Below, one piece after another: positions 1 through 9,522 of a stretch of 64,000 nt of DNA. Every line of letters starts with the position of its first letter. The stretch's first letter is position 1. The notes beneath the pieces are model-generated. The model searched no databases. It worked only from the letters and a program-made list of their open reading frames with translations, and was not told where the DNA came from. The stretch is from Chrysoperla carnea (lineage: Eukaryota; Arthropoda; Insecta; Neuroptera; Chrysopidae), in NCBI RefSeq assembly GCF_905475395.1, contig NC_058339.1, forward strand, positions 10,982,001-11,046,000, in the 5' to 3' direction. The translations under genes and the position numbers were made by a program.

Positions 1-26
1 ATAATAAATTCATAATTATTATTTAC

Positions 27-425
27 CTTGGACGGATGTAAAAAGCGTTTTGGAATTCTAGCAGTTTCATCTTCTTCATACGATGGTCCAAAACCTAATC
101 CAATAAGAACTTCTTCAGGATCCGGCCGTCGAAATTCTAATACGGATTCGACACTAGAACAATGGCTACAAGCATCATCCGATTGAAATGATGCATCACG
201 GCTGAGTATTCCACGAATATTAATATTAGCACTACTAGAGCTACCAGTTTGATTATTGGTGGTATTCGATGTTGTAGAATTATTTTTTGATATGGTATCG
301 TCACTATCTTTTTCAGTCGTTGACATCGTTGTATCACTAGATAATGGTTTATTATTTTGTTGTGCTGGCGGTATGGGCAATGAATCTACCCATTGTTGAA
401 TGGTTATTGGTGATTTTCGACGCAT
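27..425 (-). CDS. ITPRID/SSFA2/TESPA1-like protein, first coding exon (partial)
   Basis: An ATG at 425-423 opens a 133-codon reading frame that runs leftward to a consensus donor (AAG|gtaaat, exon end at 27), in phase 0; the rest of the gene lies left of the window. Visible motifs are an N-terminal IQQWVDSLP, a Ser/Thr/Asn-rich low-complexity stretch at about residues 40-75, and, near the exon end, RPDPEEVLIGLGFG followed by an acidic run and RIPKRFLHPSK. The pair 'DPEE.L..LGFG' plus 'IP.RF...S' is characteristic, from memory, of the KRAP/TESPA1/ITPRID family, whose vertebrate members bind IP3 receptors and anchor them near the ER and actin. The function is inferred from these motifs alone. 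A Ser-rich protein of another family cannot be excluded. Confidence 0.6.
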
Positions 426-1043
426 TGTTTAATTCAATTATAAATTTTCTATATTGATTTTTTTCTTATTGAATGATTATTTATTTTTAACTTACTTCGT
501 TCATTTTATTATTTATTTTTCATAAAATAGCTCCTTTTATTTTACACATTTTGATACCACCTGTTGAACTTTTTTTTTTGGGACTTTGACCTACAATAAA
601 AACCAAATTCGAAAATTATTCCCTTTTTTAGATTTTACATTTGTTAATCAAATAAATTTGTCAAAACATTTTGTTAACATTCATGTATTTAATAAAATAA
701 TTAAAAAATATGTAAAAGAATTCAATTAATTAATTACCTGGTTAGTTTTTTGTCAATAAATTACATGACATTTTACTTTGATTTATACTTTGTCCAATAA
801 AATATGTCTTTTACGGCCAACAACCAATTAAATTCTGATTAAATTATTTTTCAAAGAAGAAATACATGTTTGTAATATTTAAATTATGACATATTTTGGG
901 TTTTTCTAGAATTATTATTGGGGATTTTGTTTTCATTTTCAAATGACCTTGCCATGTTAATTTAAATTATATGTGATAATTTTTGATAATAAGTTATAGA
1001 CACAGTCTTAAAATAAATGTAATTTGTATAAACAACCGTGTTG

Positions 1044-1506
1044 TTAATACTCCAATAAACGAGGAAAAAAAACACGAAATATCTAAATTTTGATCTATAA
1101 GACTGATTTCGATGAAAATTTGGGATTAAGTATTGTTCACCTTCTAGATGAAAAGTTATATGATGTCTAGTGGTGCTTTTGTCTAGGGGTGGTAACCTCT
1201 TCTTCTAGGGAGTAAAACTCCATTAATTTTCGTGCAAATTAACGCAAAGCTTTTTATATTACTTTAAAAAGTGTACAAAACACATCTTTCAAATAAAACG
1301 TTATATTTTTCAGTTATATTTAACGTTAAAATTTTCAACATATATCTTTCCACTTCCTAGAAGAAGTGGTTACCACCCCATGGGCAAAAGCCCATGATAA
1401 CTTTTGATCTAGAGGATGAACAAAGCTTTATCCCAAATTTTCAGGTCAATCGGAGCTATAGGAAAAAAATTTAGAGGTTTTAGCCTCGTTTACTGGAGTA
1501 TAATAA
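1044..1506. repeat. Long foldback (inverted-repeat) element
   Basis: The left end reads TTAATACTCCAATAAACGAG and the right end is its near reverse complement. The similarity continues inward for roughly 160 bases on each side through degenerate blocks, including GGGGTGGTAACC at the left and its complement at about 1370-1380. About 140 bases of unrelated AT-rich DNA separate the arms. This is the layout of a non-autonomous foldback or MITE element; no coding capacity is seen. Confidence 0.7.
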
Positions 1507-1904
1507 CTAATACGTAATTCATAAAAAATGTTTTACATATAAAATCAACACAATAATTCAAAACATTTGTATTATTGTGATTTGTTGTTAAGGTTGTTGT
1601 CTCGCTTTGGGCCTTGTGTCAGAAATATGTACAAATATATATAATAAAACATCGTTTTTATCAATTTTTGTGATTTTTATCCAATATTATACCTACCTTT
1701 ATCCTTTTATCCTTTACATCGATTTCAGTAATATCAAACAGAACCTACATTTTTAACAAAATATTACTACAATTATTCATTTATAAGAATAAAAGGTATT
1801 AGGTAAGTAAAAGAAAATTAAATACTGATATTGAGAAAACAAATTTTTTGAAAAAGGTGAGTAAAAGGTAAATATATTACATTATTGATAACGATAACAT
1901 GTCA

Positions 1905-1970
1905 AAGGTGTAGTAGTGGGTAACTCAGTCGCCTCCGATTAGAGAGTACCTTGGTTCGTATCTAGCATTG
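1905..1970 (+). repeat. tRNA-like SINE head (degenerate)
   Basis: An A-box-like stretch (GTGGGTAACTCAGTCG) is followed about 30 bases later by a B-box-like TTGGTTCGTATCTAG, the spacing of an internal RNA polymerase III promoter. An AT-rich tail follows, then a block (CCACCCCCTGACAGAA) that recurs at about 2507 and 6181. I read it as the head of a decayed tRNA-derived SINE, not a functional tRNA. Confidence 0.45.
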
Positions 1971-2109
1971 TCCAGAATAAATTTTTAATTAAATTTATTT
2001 TTTATTATTTATATGTTATTTTAATTTCCACCCCCTGACAGAAGAGTGATTTATGACATGAGTAGGAAAGTGGGACTGCCTTAATTATTATTTTTTTTAT
2101 TGCGAAATG

Positions 2110-2463
2110 ACATATTCTCCTATTACAAAATCTTATAAAATTTCATTTAACAAGAATAAATAGCATTTACAACAAAAAAGCAAGCAAAATAAGTATTTTT
2201 TTAATATTTTGTAATAGGCGAATATGTTATAAAAAAAAAGTGAGATCAAATATATAACATATTCTCCTGTTACAAAATTTCAAATTTTAGTTTTATCGAG
2301 CGATTTTTTAATTTATAAAGACTAATTTTAATACTTTGTAAATAGGAGAATATGAATGAGATAAATAAACTATATGACATGTTCTCCTATTAAAAAGTTT
2401 CAAATTTTAGCATAACAAGCCATTTTTGTACATATTTTTTATATTTTGTAATAGGGGAACATG
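2110..2463. repeat. Three successive hairpin units with shared arms
   Basis: Three inverted repeats lie head to tail at about 2110-2227, 2257-2353 and 2378-2463. Each begins with ACATATTCTCCTATTACAAA or a close variant and ends with its reverse complement. The arms are about 22 bases and nearly perfect in the first unit. The interiors differ in length and sequence, so the arms are better conserved than the loops. Confidence 0.75.
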
Positions 2464-2499
2464 ATTTTAAAGAGTGACATAGATATATTTATGATTTTT

Positions 2500-2840
2500 A
2501 AATTCCCACCCCCTGACAGAATAGTGATTTATGACATATGTATAACAGGCGTTATTTATACCAAATGGGCGGGTTCTATAGATAATTTAAACTATAAAAA
2601 GAGTGAAAAATTTTAACATCGGAAAAAATTCATTTAATTTTAAAGTAAAAATGTTAGCCACACCAGGATACGAACCGCCTTACCTTGGTTTCTTAGGAAA
2701 GTGCTATACCCACACAGCCAACCGACTTATTAATAAGTAGATAATTAATTAGCTTAATATTTACCTTAATATTTATACTAATTTTGTTCTGAAAGAAAAA
2801 ATAAGATAGAAAATTTAAAAAATAAAACAAAATTTAAAAT
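2500..2840 (-). repeat. tRNA-derived SINE, copy 1
   Basis: Read on the minus strand, the part at about 2735-2645 looks like a tRNA: an A-box-like GGCTGTGTGGGTATAGCA and a B-box-like GGTTCGTATCCTGG. A shared body extends toward 2500 and ends near CCACCCCCTGACAGAA. Beyond the head is an AT-rich block containing TTTTGTTCTGAAAGAAA that recurs beside the other copies. The same unit recurs at 2866-3150 (shortened) and 6173-6490. Confidence 0.65.
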
Positions 2841-2865
2841 AAATAATGATTTATATTTATTTATA

Positions 2866-3150
2866 GAGGGCGGTTTAAATAAATAATTTAAACTATAAAA
2901 AGAGTGGAAAATTTTTAACATCAGAAAAAATTCATTTAATTTAAAAGTAAAAATGTTATCTTCAACAGGATACGAACCAGCGTAGCTTGGTTTCATAGCC
3001 AAGTGCTATACCCATACAGCTACTTGGCTTATTGAGAGGTGTATAATTAACTGAATACTTACCTTTACTAAATAATTAATTAATTGATAATTTTGTTCTG
3101 AAAGAAAAATAGAATAGAAAATTTAAAAAATAAAACAAAATTTAAAATAT
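2866..3150 (-). repeat. tRNA-derived SINE, copy 2 (shortened)
   Basis: This repeats copy 1 from the AACTATAAAAAGAGTGGAAA block through the tRNA-like head (about 3030-2945 on the minus strand) and the flanking TTTTGTTCTGAAAGAAA block. The part equivalent to about 2500-2580 is missing or rearranged. Its position directly after copy 1 suggests tandem duplication or repeated insertion. Confidence 0.6.
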
Positions 3151-3896
3151 ATAAAATGTAATAAGAGATTCTTCTTTTGTTATTAAAGTTTTTATACATA
3201 ATATGTAAAATTCCATCACTTTTATATAATAATAATAATAATAATAAAGGGTGTCCCAAGATTAACGTCTGATTCGAACTTCTTGCGTTAATTTTGGAAT
3301 ACTTCTTTATATAACACAATATACCTCAATAAACCCGCGCTCATCATTTAAACATTGGCGATGAAAATTAATGAAAAAATAAATAATTAATTAATGTGAA
3401 ATATTTATAATCCAACAATTTCTAATAATAAACGAACAATAAATAATTCATTGACTATGGAAGTAAAAAGTGGAAATCAATAGCATGGGAGGCTAACTTA
3501 ATGAAAAATAATTGTTTAGTAAATAATAAATAAACAACGATCGAACAAATAATTTTAATGATCAAACAATGAAGAACAAACGACGAACAATAGATTAAAA
3601 AATATTTATAATTAATTAACTCGAAAAAAAATTTTGTGGGGGGCCAAATTTCGTTAGCATACACAAAATTTTTTTCGAATTATTACCAACATTAAATTTA
3701 ACCCTAGTTCTTTTTGTTTGGTGTTTTAGTTTTTAACCGTGTATACAATCCAAAAACAAATATATACAAAGGAAGTGTTAATCGAATCTTCTGTCTCTTG
3801 CTTGATAGTTATCTTAATTATAACTCTATCTTTATGTTTGTAACAACGTAAGTTGTTGATAGTACTAGCTGAATACATACGTGTCCCCAATGCTGC

Positions 3897-6800
3897 ATGT
3901 CTATTGATGACTACGAGGCACTAGGTGAACAAATATAAACCGGCTCTTTGAAATTTTTTAATTTTGTTAGATAAATGTATATAAATTGAAAAATGTTAAA
4001 AAGTATGTAAAATCTTTTACTCTATTATAAAAGTATTTTATATTAAACAAAATTATTTTACTCATATTTATGATTAATTAAAATTTCTAGGTTTTCTCCT
4101 ATTCTTCACATTAGTTGTCATCACAATTTCTGTGGAATCAAGTGTAACCGGATACATAAGACCATTAGATATCCAAAGATTTGAAAAAGTCCTAATCGAT
4201 GGCATATCAAGTGGTAATTTAGTCAACATACATTATGGAGTACGAGGTTTATCGTTAATAAAAAAACCAGTTCCTGATAGTTTAATAAATGGTTTGTGTG
4301 ATGTAATTCGAAAAACGTTGTTAGATTCAAAAATCAAAATTGAACAAATATATTATGCATCGTCTGTTCTTGCACAAACTCCAAGATGTAAACATATATT
4401 AAAAGATGAAAAAGATAAGGTACAAGTTTGAATACCAGATTTATAAATTGCAATTATTATAAAAAAATTGTTTTCTAGGTTTTTACTGACGTATTAACCA
4501 ATGAAGCTTCGACCATACCTGAATTATACTATGCCACCGAAAGTTTAAGTAATTTAGGGAGAGCAGTTCCAGGATCTACAAAAATTGCACAAAGTATTCA
4601 GACAAAATTAAAAACAGAAGATACTTTATTAAAGTAAGATTTTTTTATTCTTCAAATACATTTAAACTTGGTTAAGTGATATATTTATTACGGTTAATAT
4701 TTAAAAGTATTTTCAGTAAATTTACATTCTAGCGAATTTTCCGAAAAACTCCGATCCCCAGGTTCCGGGCGAGCAGACTCGGTAGGCCCATTATGGCATT
4801 ACAACAACAATAGGCGCCTCCAGACGTTGTGATCCTGGGTCTTGGTTCCCCATCCAGTGACTCGCATTGTCCTCAAATCATCCAGCACCTGGTCCATCCA
4901 TCTGAGCCTTGGTCTTTCTCTCTTCCTGGTAGCATAGATTTTGGCGTTAAGTATCTTCTTCGGCATCCTGGCATCTTCCATTCTCTGGACGTGCCCAAAC
5001 TAACGGAGTCTTTGGTATTTGATGAACTTAACAATATCTTCACCGTCCAGGATTTCTAATATCTCGCTGTTGTTCCGGATACGCTATTCTGTCTCATTGA
5101 TTTGTACCGCTCCATAGATTCTTCTGATTATTTTCCGTTCGAACCTTCGCATCTTCTCTTAATAAAAAAGTAAAAAATATAAATACTGCTTAAAAATGCT
5201 GTATTTAAGTGTAAACAAATATTTAAAATACATTATAATTTTGAGATATTTAAACGCAGTTTTTTGGCACTCTCTGTTGATGACGTATAAGTATGTGATC
5301 TGTCAATTTTTGACAGTTCAATGTATAATTTGCACTTTAAAAAAAATGAATTTACAACACAGAATTTACACTCGTTATTATTAAGTTTTCTAATAAAAAG
5401 TCGTAGAATTGTATAATTTAATGAAATACCATATAAAATGTAAGTAATTAATATCATACAGTATGTCAACAAATTTGACAAGCCCGTACTTTGATGTCAC
5501 GTCCGTATAAAAATTTAAATTTCCGTTTTAGAAATTTTTAAATGCCCTCACTGAATTTGTTTGATTCCCTCCTTACAATTTCACTTAACCAAGTTTATTC
5601 GTACTTGTTTTTAATAATTTTTCACCAATTTTTAATTGTAAATTATTTTTAGCCTTGGTTATACTTTCCACATTGCTTCACGATTAGGTGCAGCTGGAAA
5701 GTTTGCATTAGATCGTGTGGAGGAAGCATTAGTTCAAGCCGATGAAGTTGATGGAAAGTTTTTACAATTTGAAGGGGGTTTAAGTGTTACTTCAATTGTT
5801 CTAGTTGGTATAAATAAATTACATGCAGCTCAAAAAGTACCTTCAATTATAACCAAAGAACAAGTAGAAAAGTTTTCAAATTATCTTGTTTCGAGACGAA
5901 CTGTTCAGACACCAAAAGGAGTGAGTCTTTTAATTGAAGCTATACGTACATTTACCGACAATCCACAAGTTTCACCCGCAAGTATTGGTTTAGCTGGTTC
6001 TGGACAAGTTACAGCTGCTGTAGCCGTAAGAGTATGTGATATTCTTGGAAATAATTTAGGTAAATATAATTTCGGACAATTTGAATTTGATTGCTTTGAA
6101 TCGAAAATTATTCAAACTTCGAACTAATTCGAAAGTGGATGATTTTAAAGAGTGAGATATATTTATGATTATTTAAATTCCCACCCCCTGACAGAATAGT
6201 GATTTATGACATATGTACAACAGACGTTATTTATACCAAATGGGCGGGTTCTATAGATAATTTAAACTATAAAAAGAGTGGAAAATTTTAACATCGGAAA
6301 AAATTCATTTAATTTAAAAGTAAAAATGCTAGCCACACCAGGATATGAACCGCCTTACCTTGGTTTCATAGGCAAGTACTATACCCACACAGCCAACCGG
6401 CTTATTAATAACTATATAATTAATTAGCTTAATACTTTCCTTTATGATAATTTTGTTCTGAAAGAAAAAATAAGATAGCAATTTTTTTTTAATTCTATAG
6501 TGGTTGGTTCGAAGTATTAAACAACTGTATAGTAAAAGAATTAGTGTAATTTTATTTTTAACAGGATGATGATGAACTCGGAGTTCAAAATTTATTAAAA
6601 GTTAGTGATTGTAGTGGAGATTCGTAAGATTTATACCTCACAATCTAGGGCCAGTCAATGAATCTTTATAAAAGCCTATTCAAGATGGCTATCGAATTAC
6701 TTGTTAAATCGAAAACTCATTAACTCTTAATTTTTTGTATTTCCCTTGAGGTTCGAATTATCGAGGTTCCACTGTAACATTGGCGTAGATGTTTATGATC

Positions 6801-7919
6801 ATTTCAATTGCCAAGACAGTTCCATTTATAGGTTATTGAAATCGCGAATAAAACCGCTTAATTAGTAGTATTAGTTCGAAGAAATTAGCAAGTAGTAAAT
6901 GATTGATTAATAATTGTTAACGTTTAATACTTTTAGCACTGCCAGCAGATTCTGTGATAGCGCAATCAGCAACCAGATTAGGTGATGATGTTGTCGTCCT
7001 AGCTAAACAAAAACTAGTAGCTACATCAAATCCAATCATTTACAATTTGGAATTACCAAGAGATCGTATGGCGGCTGGTTTATATAAAGTGGTGATTTCA
7101 GCTGGTGCACATACTGCTTCTCTTACTGTAACAGCATTGGCTAAAGGAACCGTCTCATCATTGGAAATTGGTGTTGCTGATACCGATCAGCTATCTGCAG
7201 CTCGTTTAACAAAACTTGCGTATCCAAATAAATTATCTACAGCATTAGAAGGAGATTCACAACAAGTTTTACTTATTAAATTTGCATTTGTTGATGTATC
7301 AACAAAAAAACCATTAAAAATTCAACAAGCTTTCTTAAAATTAACATGTTTAACAACCAAGAGAGAAATTCTATTTGTGGCTGAAAGTGAACCTGGTACT
7401 AATTTATACGTAATCACTTTAGACATTGGAAATAAAGCCGCATTACTTGGAGGAGCATCATCTTCGTTCAGTTTAAGTCTTATCTTGGGTGACACCGTAC
7501 TTAGTAATCCAATAATTTGGAATTTAGGAGAATTGAACGTAAAACTCACTGGAGTTTCTACAGAAGTTATATCATCACCACCTAGAGGACCAAAACCAGA
7601 AATTCATCATTTATTCCGCGAACCAGAGCGACGACCACCACAAACTGTATCAATGTTCTTTACAGGACTCGCAATTGCACCAATCCTATTATTGTTTGCT
7701 TTGTGGATCAAATTGGGTATAAATGTATCTCATTTTAGATTATCACTTGGAGCGATTGGTTTCTATTCAGGCTTAGCTGGTATATTTATTCTTTATAGCA
7801 TATTTTGGTTGAATTTAAATATGTTCCAAACTAGTCGATGGTTACTATTATTAGGTGCAATTGCATTCCTCTCTGGTCACAGGTTATTAAAATCCATAGC
7901 GGAGAAACGTAAACATTAG
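3897..7919 (+). CDS. RPN2: Ribophorin II, oligosaccharyltransferase subunit 2
   Basis: RPN2 is an ER-membrane subunit of the oligosaccharyltransferase complex that N-glycosylates nascent secretory proteins. Exons by splice sites and phase: candidate 3897-3924, then 4091-4419, 4479-4633, 5653-6059 and 6937-7919 (TAG). All joins keep frame and give 633 residues, close to the roughly 630 of animal RPN2. Exon 2 starts with a hydrophobic signal segment ([13 protein letters not shown]). The last exon carries [12 protein letters not shown], three hydrophobic TM stretches (about the last 95 residues) and a basic C-terminal tail, all matching RPN2 as remembered. Exons 2-5 are secure. Exon 1 (M-S-I-D-D-Y-E-A-L then split Gly) is tentative: its phase fits, but the acidic N-terminus is unusual for a signal peptide. 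Intron 3 (4634-5652) holds a retrotransposon relic and intron 4 (6060-6936) a SINE. Confidence 0.92.
4735..5165 (-). mobile_element. Decayed non-LTR retrotransposon 3' end, RTE-like
   Basis: On the minus strand the broken frame reads [13 protein letters not shown], then [17 protein letters not shown], then [17 protein letters not shown] and [16 protein letters not shown]. This is the usual C-terminal end of the reverse-transcriptase protein in RTE-type elements of many animals. In-frame stops occur (after the INETE and YQRLR segments), so it is dead. It sits antisense in an RPN2 intron. No intact 3' tail or target duplication was found. Confidence 0.8.
6173..6490 (-). repeat. tRNA-derived SINE, copy 3, in RPN2 intron
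   Basis: A nearly full copy of the unit at 2500-2840, running from CCACCCCCTGACAGAATAGT to the tRNA-like head on the minus strand (about 6410-6320) and the TTTTGTTCTGAAAGAAA block. It lies in the last RPN2 intron, antisense to the gene. Confidence 0.65.
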
Positions 7920-8010
7920 TGTTTAATTTTACACAAATTTATTTGTTATACGATTTATAAAAAACGAATGTAAAAAATAACGTCACATTTTTATGTTTTT
8001 TTTTTTTCGA

Positions 8011-8016
8011 AATAAA
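8011..8016 (+). promoter_or_regulatory. Poly(A) signal of RPN2
   Basis: A canonical AATAAA lies about 90 bases after the RPN2 stop codon, following a T-rich run. It is the best candidate for 3' end formation of this gene. Confidence 0.6.
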
Positions 8017-8756
8017 ATATTTGAAAAAATAATTATTTGTTTTAATATCATACTATTCTATCCTGGGGAGGGGGGGGAGTATATATATAAAATAATTGAA
8101 TACTTGGCGTCTAACTGATATGGTGTCAATCCATTTGCGTTTTTTAAGGTGTAAGTGGATACAATTTAGTCTAGGAAGTAGTAGAGAATTAGTTACTCCT
8201 GTTTTAGTAAAGACAAAATGAGGTCTTCATATTGTGCAAACTTAAGTACGTTAAGCTTCTGCTCTATATTAAAATTTTATAACATTTAATGCTGAACCAA
8301 TTCAAGTTCAAGTCAACTTCAAAATTAGTTTATTACTTCGGGAATTTACACGAAGTGAATTACAAAATATCTTAGAATACAGTACCTGAATTAAACTTTA
8401 CTCACAATCTATCGTCTTATAAATAAAATACATCGAAATAATAAAAACTTTATTCGTTAAAACGTTATTTATTGGAAAAATTAGAAAAACCATTGAAATT
8501 CAACTAAAACACCTTCAGCGACTGTACTAATAGAGAATGTTTTACGATTTTATAATCTGTTTAAATATTATATTCCCAAATCTTCCCAAACGATTCTGTA
8601 TTTAATAAAAAATGTTTTAATGTACAATCTAATAATGAAAATTAATCCCTATATCTTATAAATGTGCTAGTAAGGCTTTCACGCAAAAACTACTCAATTT
8701 AAATTTAGCCTGATTTTACTACACCATCTATGAGCATAACATTGAACCACACAAAT

Positions 8757-9310
8757 AGGGTATTCCACTATTTTTGAAAAAATATTTCAAAATGTTGATT
8801 TTGCTAATAAAAAGCCACCAAAAATTTATTTCGGAAAAATACACACGATTTCTTGCCAAAAACTTAAATTAAATTTTAAACCTTTTTTAAACTGTCAAAA
8901 ATGCGGGCATTCAATTTGATGACGTAATATGGAATCACTATACGAAATAACAAAAATATTTTTGACAGATATATTCATAGACATCTGATTATAATATAAA
9001 TATAAAAACTTATTATCTATGTATATATTATACCCAGCTGTCTACACTGAACTAGCCATGAAGGTTATAGAGCCTATATGCTTCATGGAACTAACTGATG
9101 ATCTATGATTCATATCGCTATGACATCACAGCAGGGCTTACCCGCGTTTTAGGTCACGTGATATACAGTTTAAAAATTACGATTTTTAATTTTAATATTT
9201 TAAAAGAAAAATGTGCTTTTATGACTCGAAATCAGAATATTTAAGTATATTTTTACATAAATTTTAACTATTTTCAAATTTCATGATTTATTTTTGACTA
9301 ACGATAATAC
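8757..9310 (+). mobile_element. MITE, copy 1 (GGGTATTCCACT family)
   Basis: From AGGGTATTCCACTATTTTTG to about 9310 this stretch is similar to the reverse complement of 48227-48707. Shared blocks include GCTAATAAAAAGCCACCAAA and CGCGTTTTAGGTCACGTGAT. The left end keeps the terminal repeat; the right end (about 9303) is degraded. No coding frame is seen. It lies between RPN2 and HBS1. Confidence 0.65.
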
Positions 9311-9522
9311 CATATTGAATGAAAATAATTTGTGAGACATGTACTCCGTTATGTACATGTCTCACAAGAACGGTACCAAAATGAAGTATCAAATTATAAT
9401 AGAGAACAAGTAAAATAAAAACAGCACTGACAACAATATACAATTAAAGTAAATATGTAGAATTTATTTTTGAACCAAAACATATTTTAAGAGTATTTAT
9501 TTAAAAAAAATAATTTTTAAAA

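Larger units (their letters stand above)
426..3896. other. Intergenic, repeat-rich, no gene seen
   Basis: This gap separates the minus-strand ITPRID-like gene from plus-strand RPN2, so any divergent promoters would lie here. It holds a long foldback element, a row of three small hairpins and several tRNA-derived SINE pieces, listed separately. A short (AAT)n microsatellite sits at about 3227-3247. The open frames in it are short, AT-driven and without recognisable motifs. Confidence 0.6.

Noticed and set aside
137-337. 66-residue minus-strand frame
   Set aside because: It overlaps the ITPRID-like exon in another frame of the same strand. The in-frame exon has splice donor, start and family motifs; this one has none.
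3795-3855. ATG at about 3834 (MFVTT then gtaagt) as RPN2 exon 1
   Set aside because: It has a good donor but ends in phase 2, which does not fit the phase-1 acceptor at 4091.
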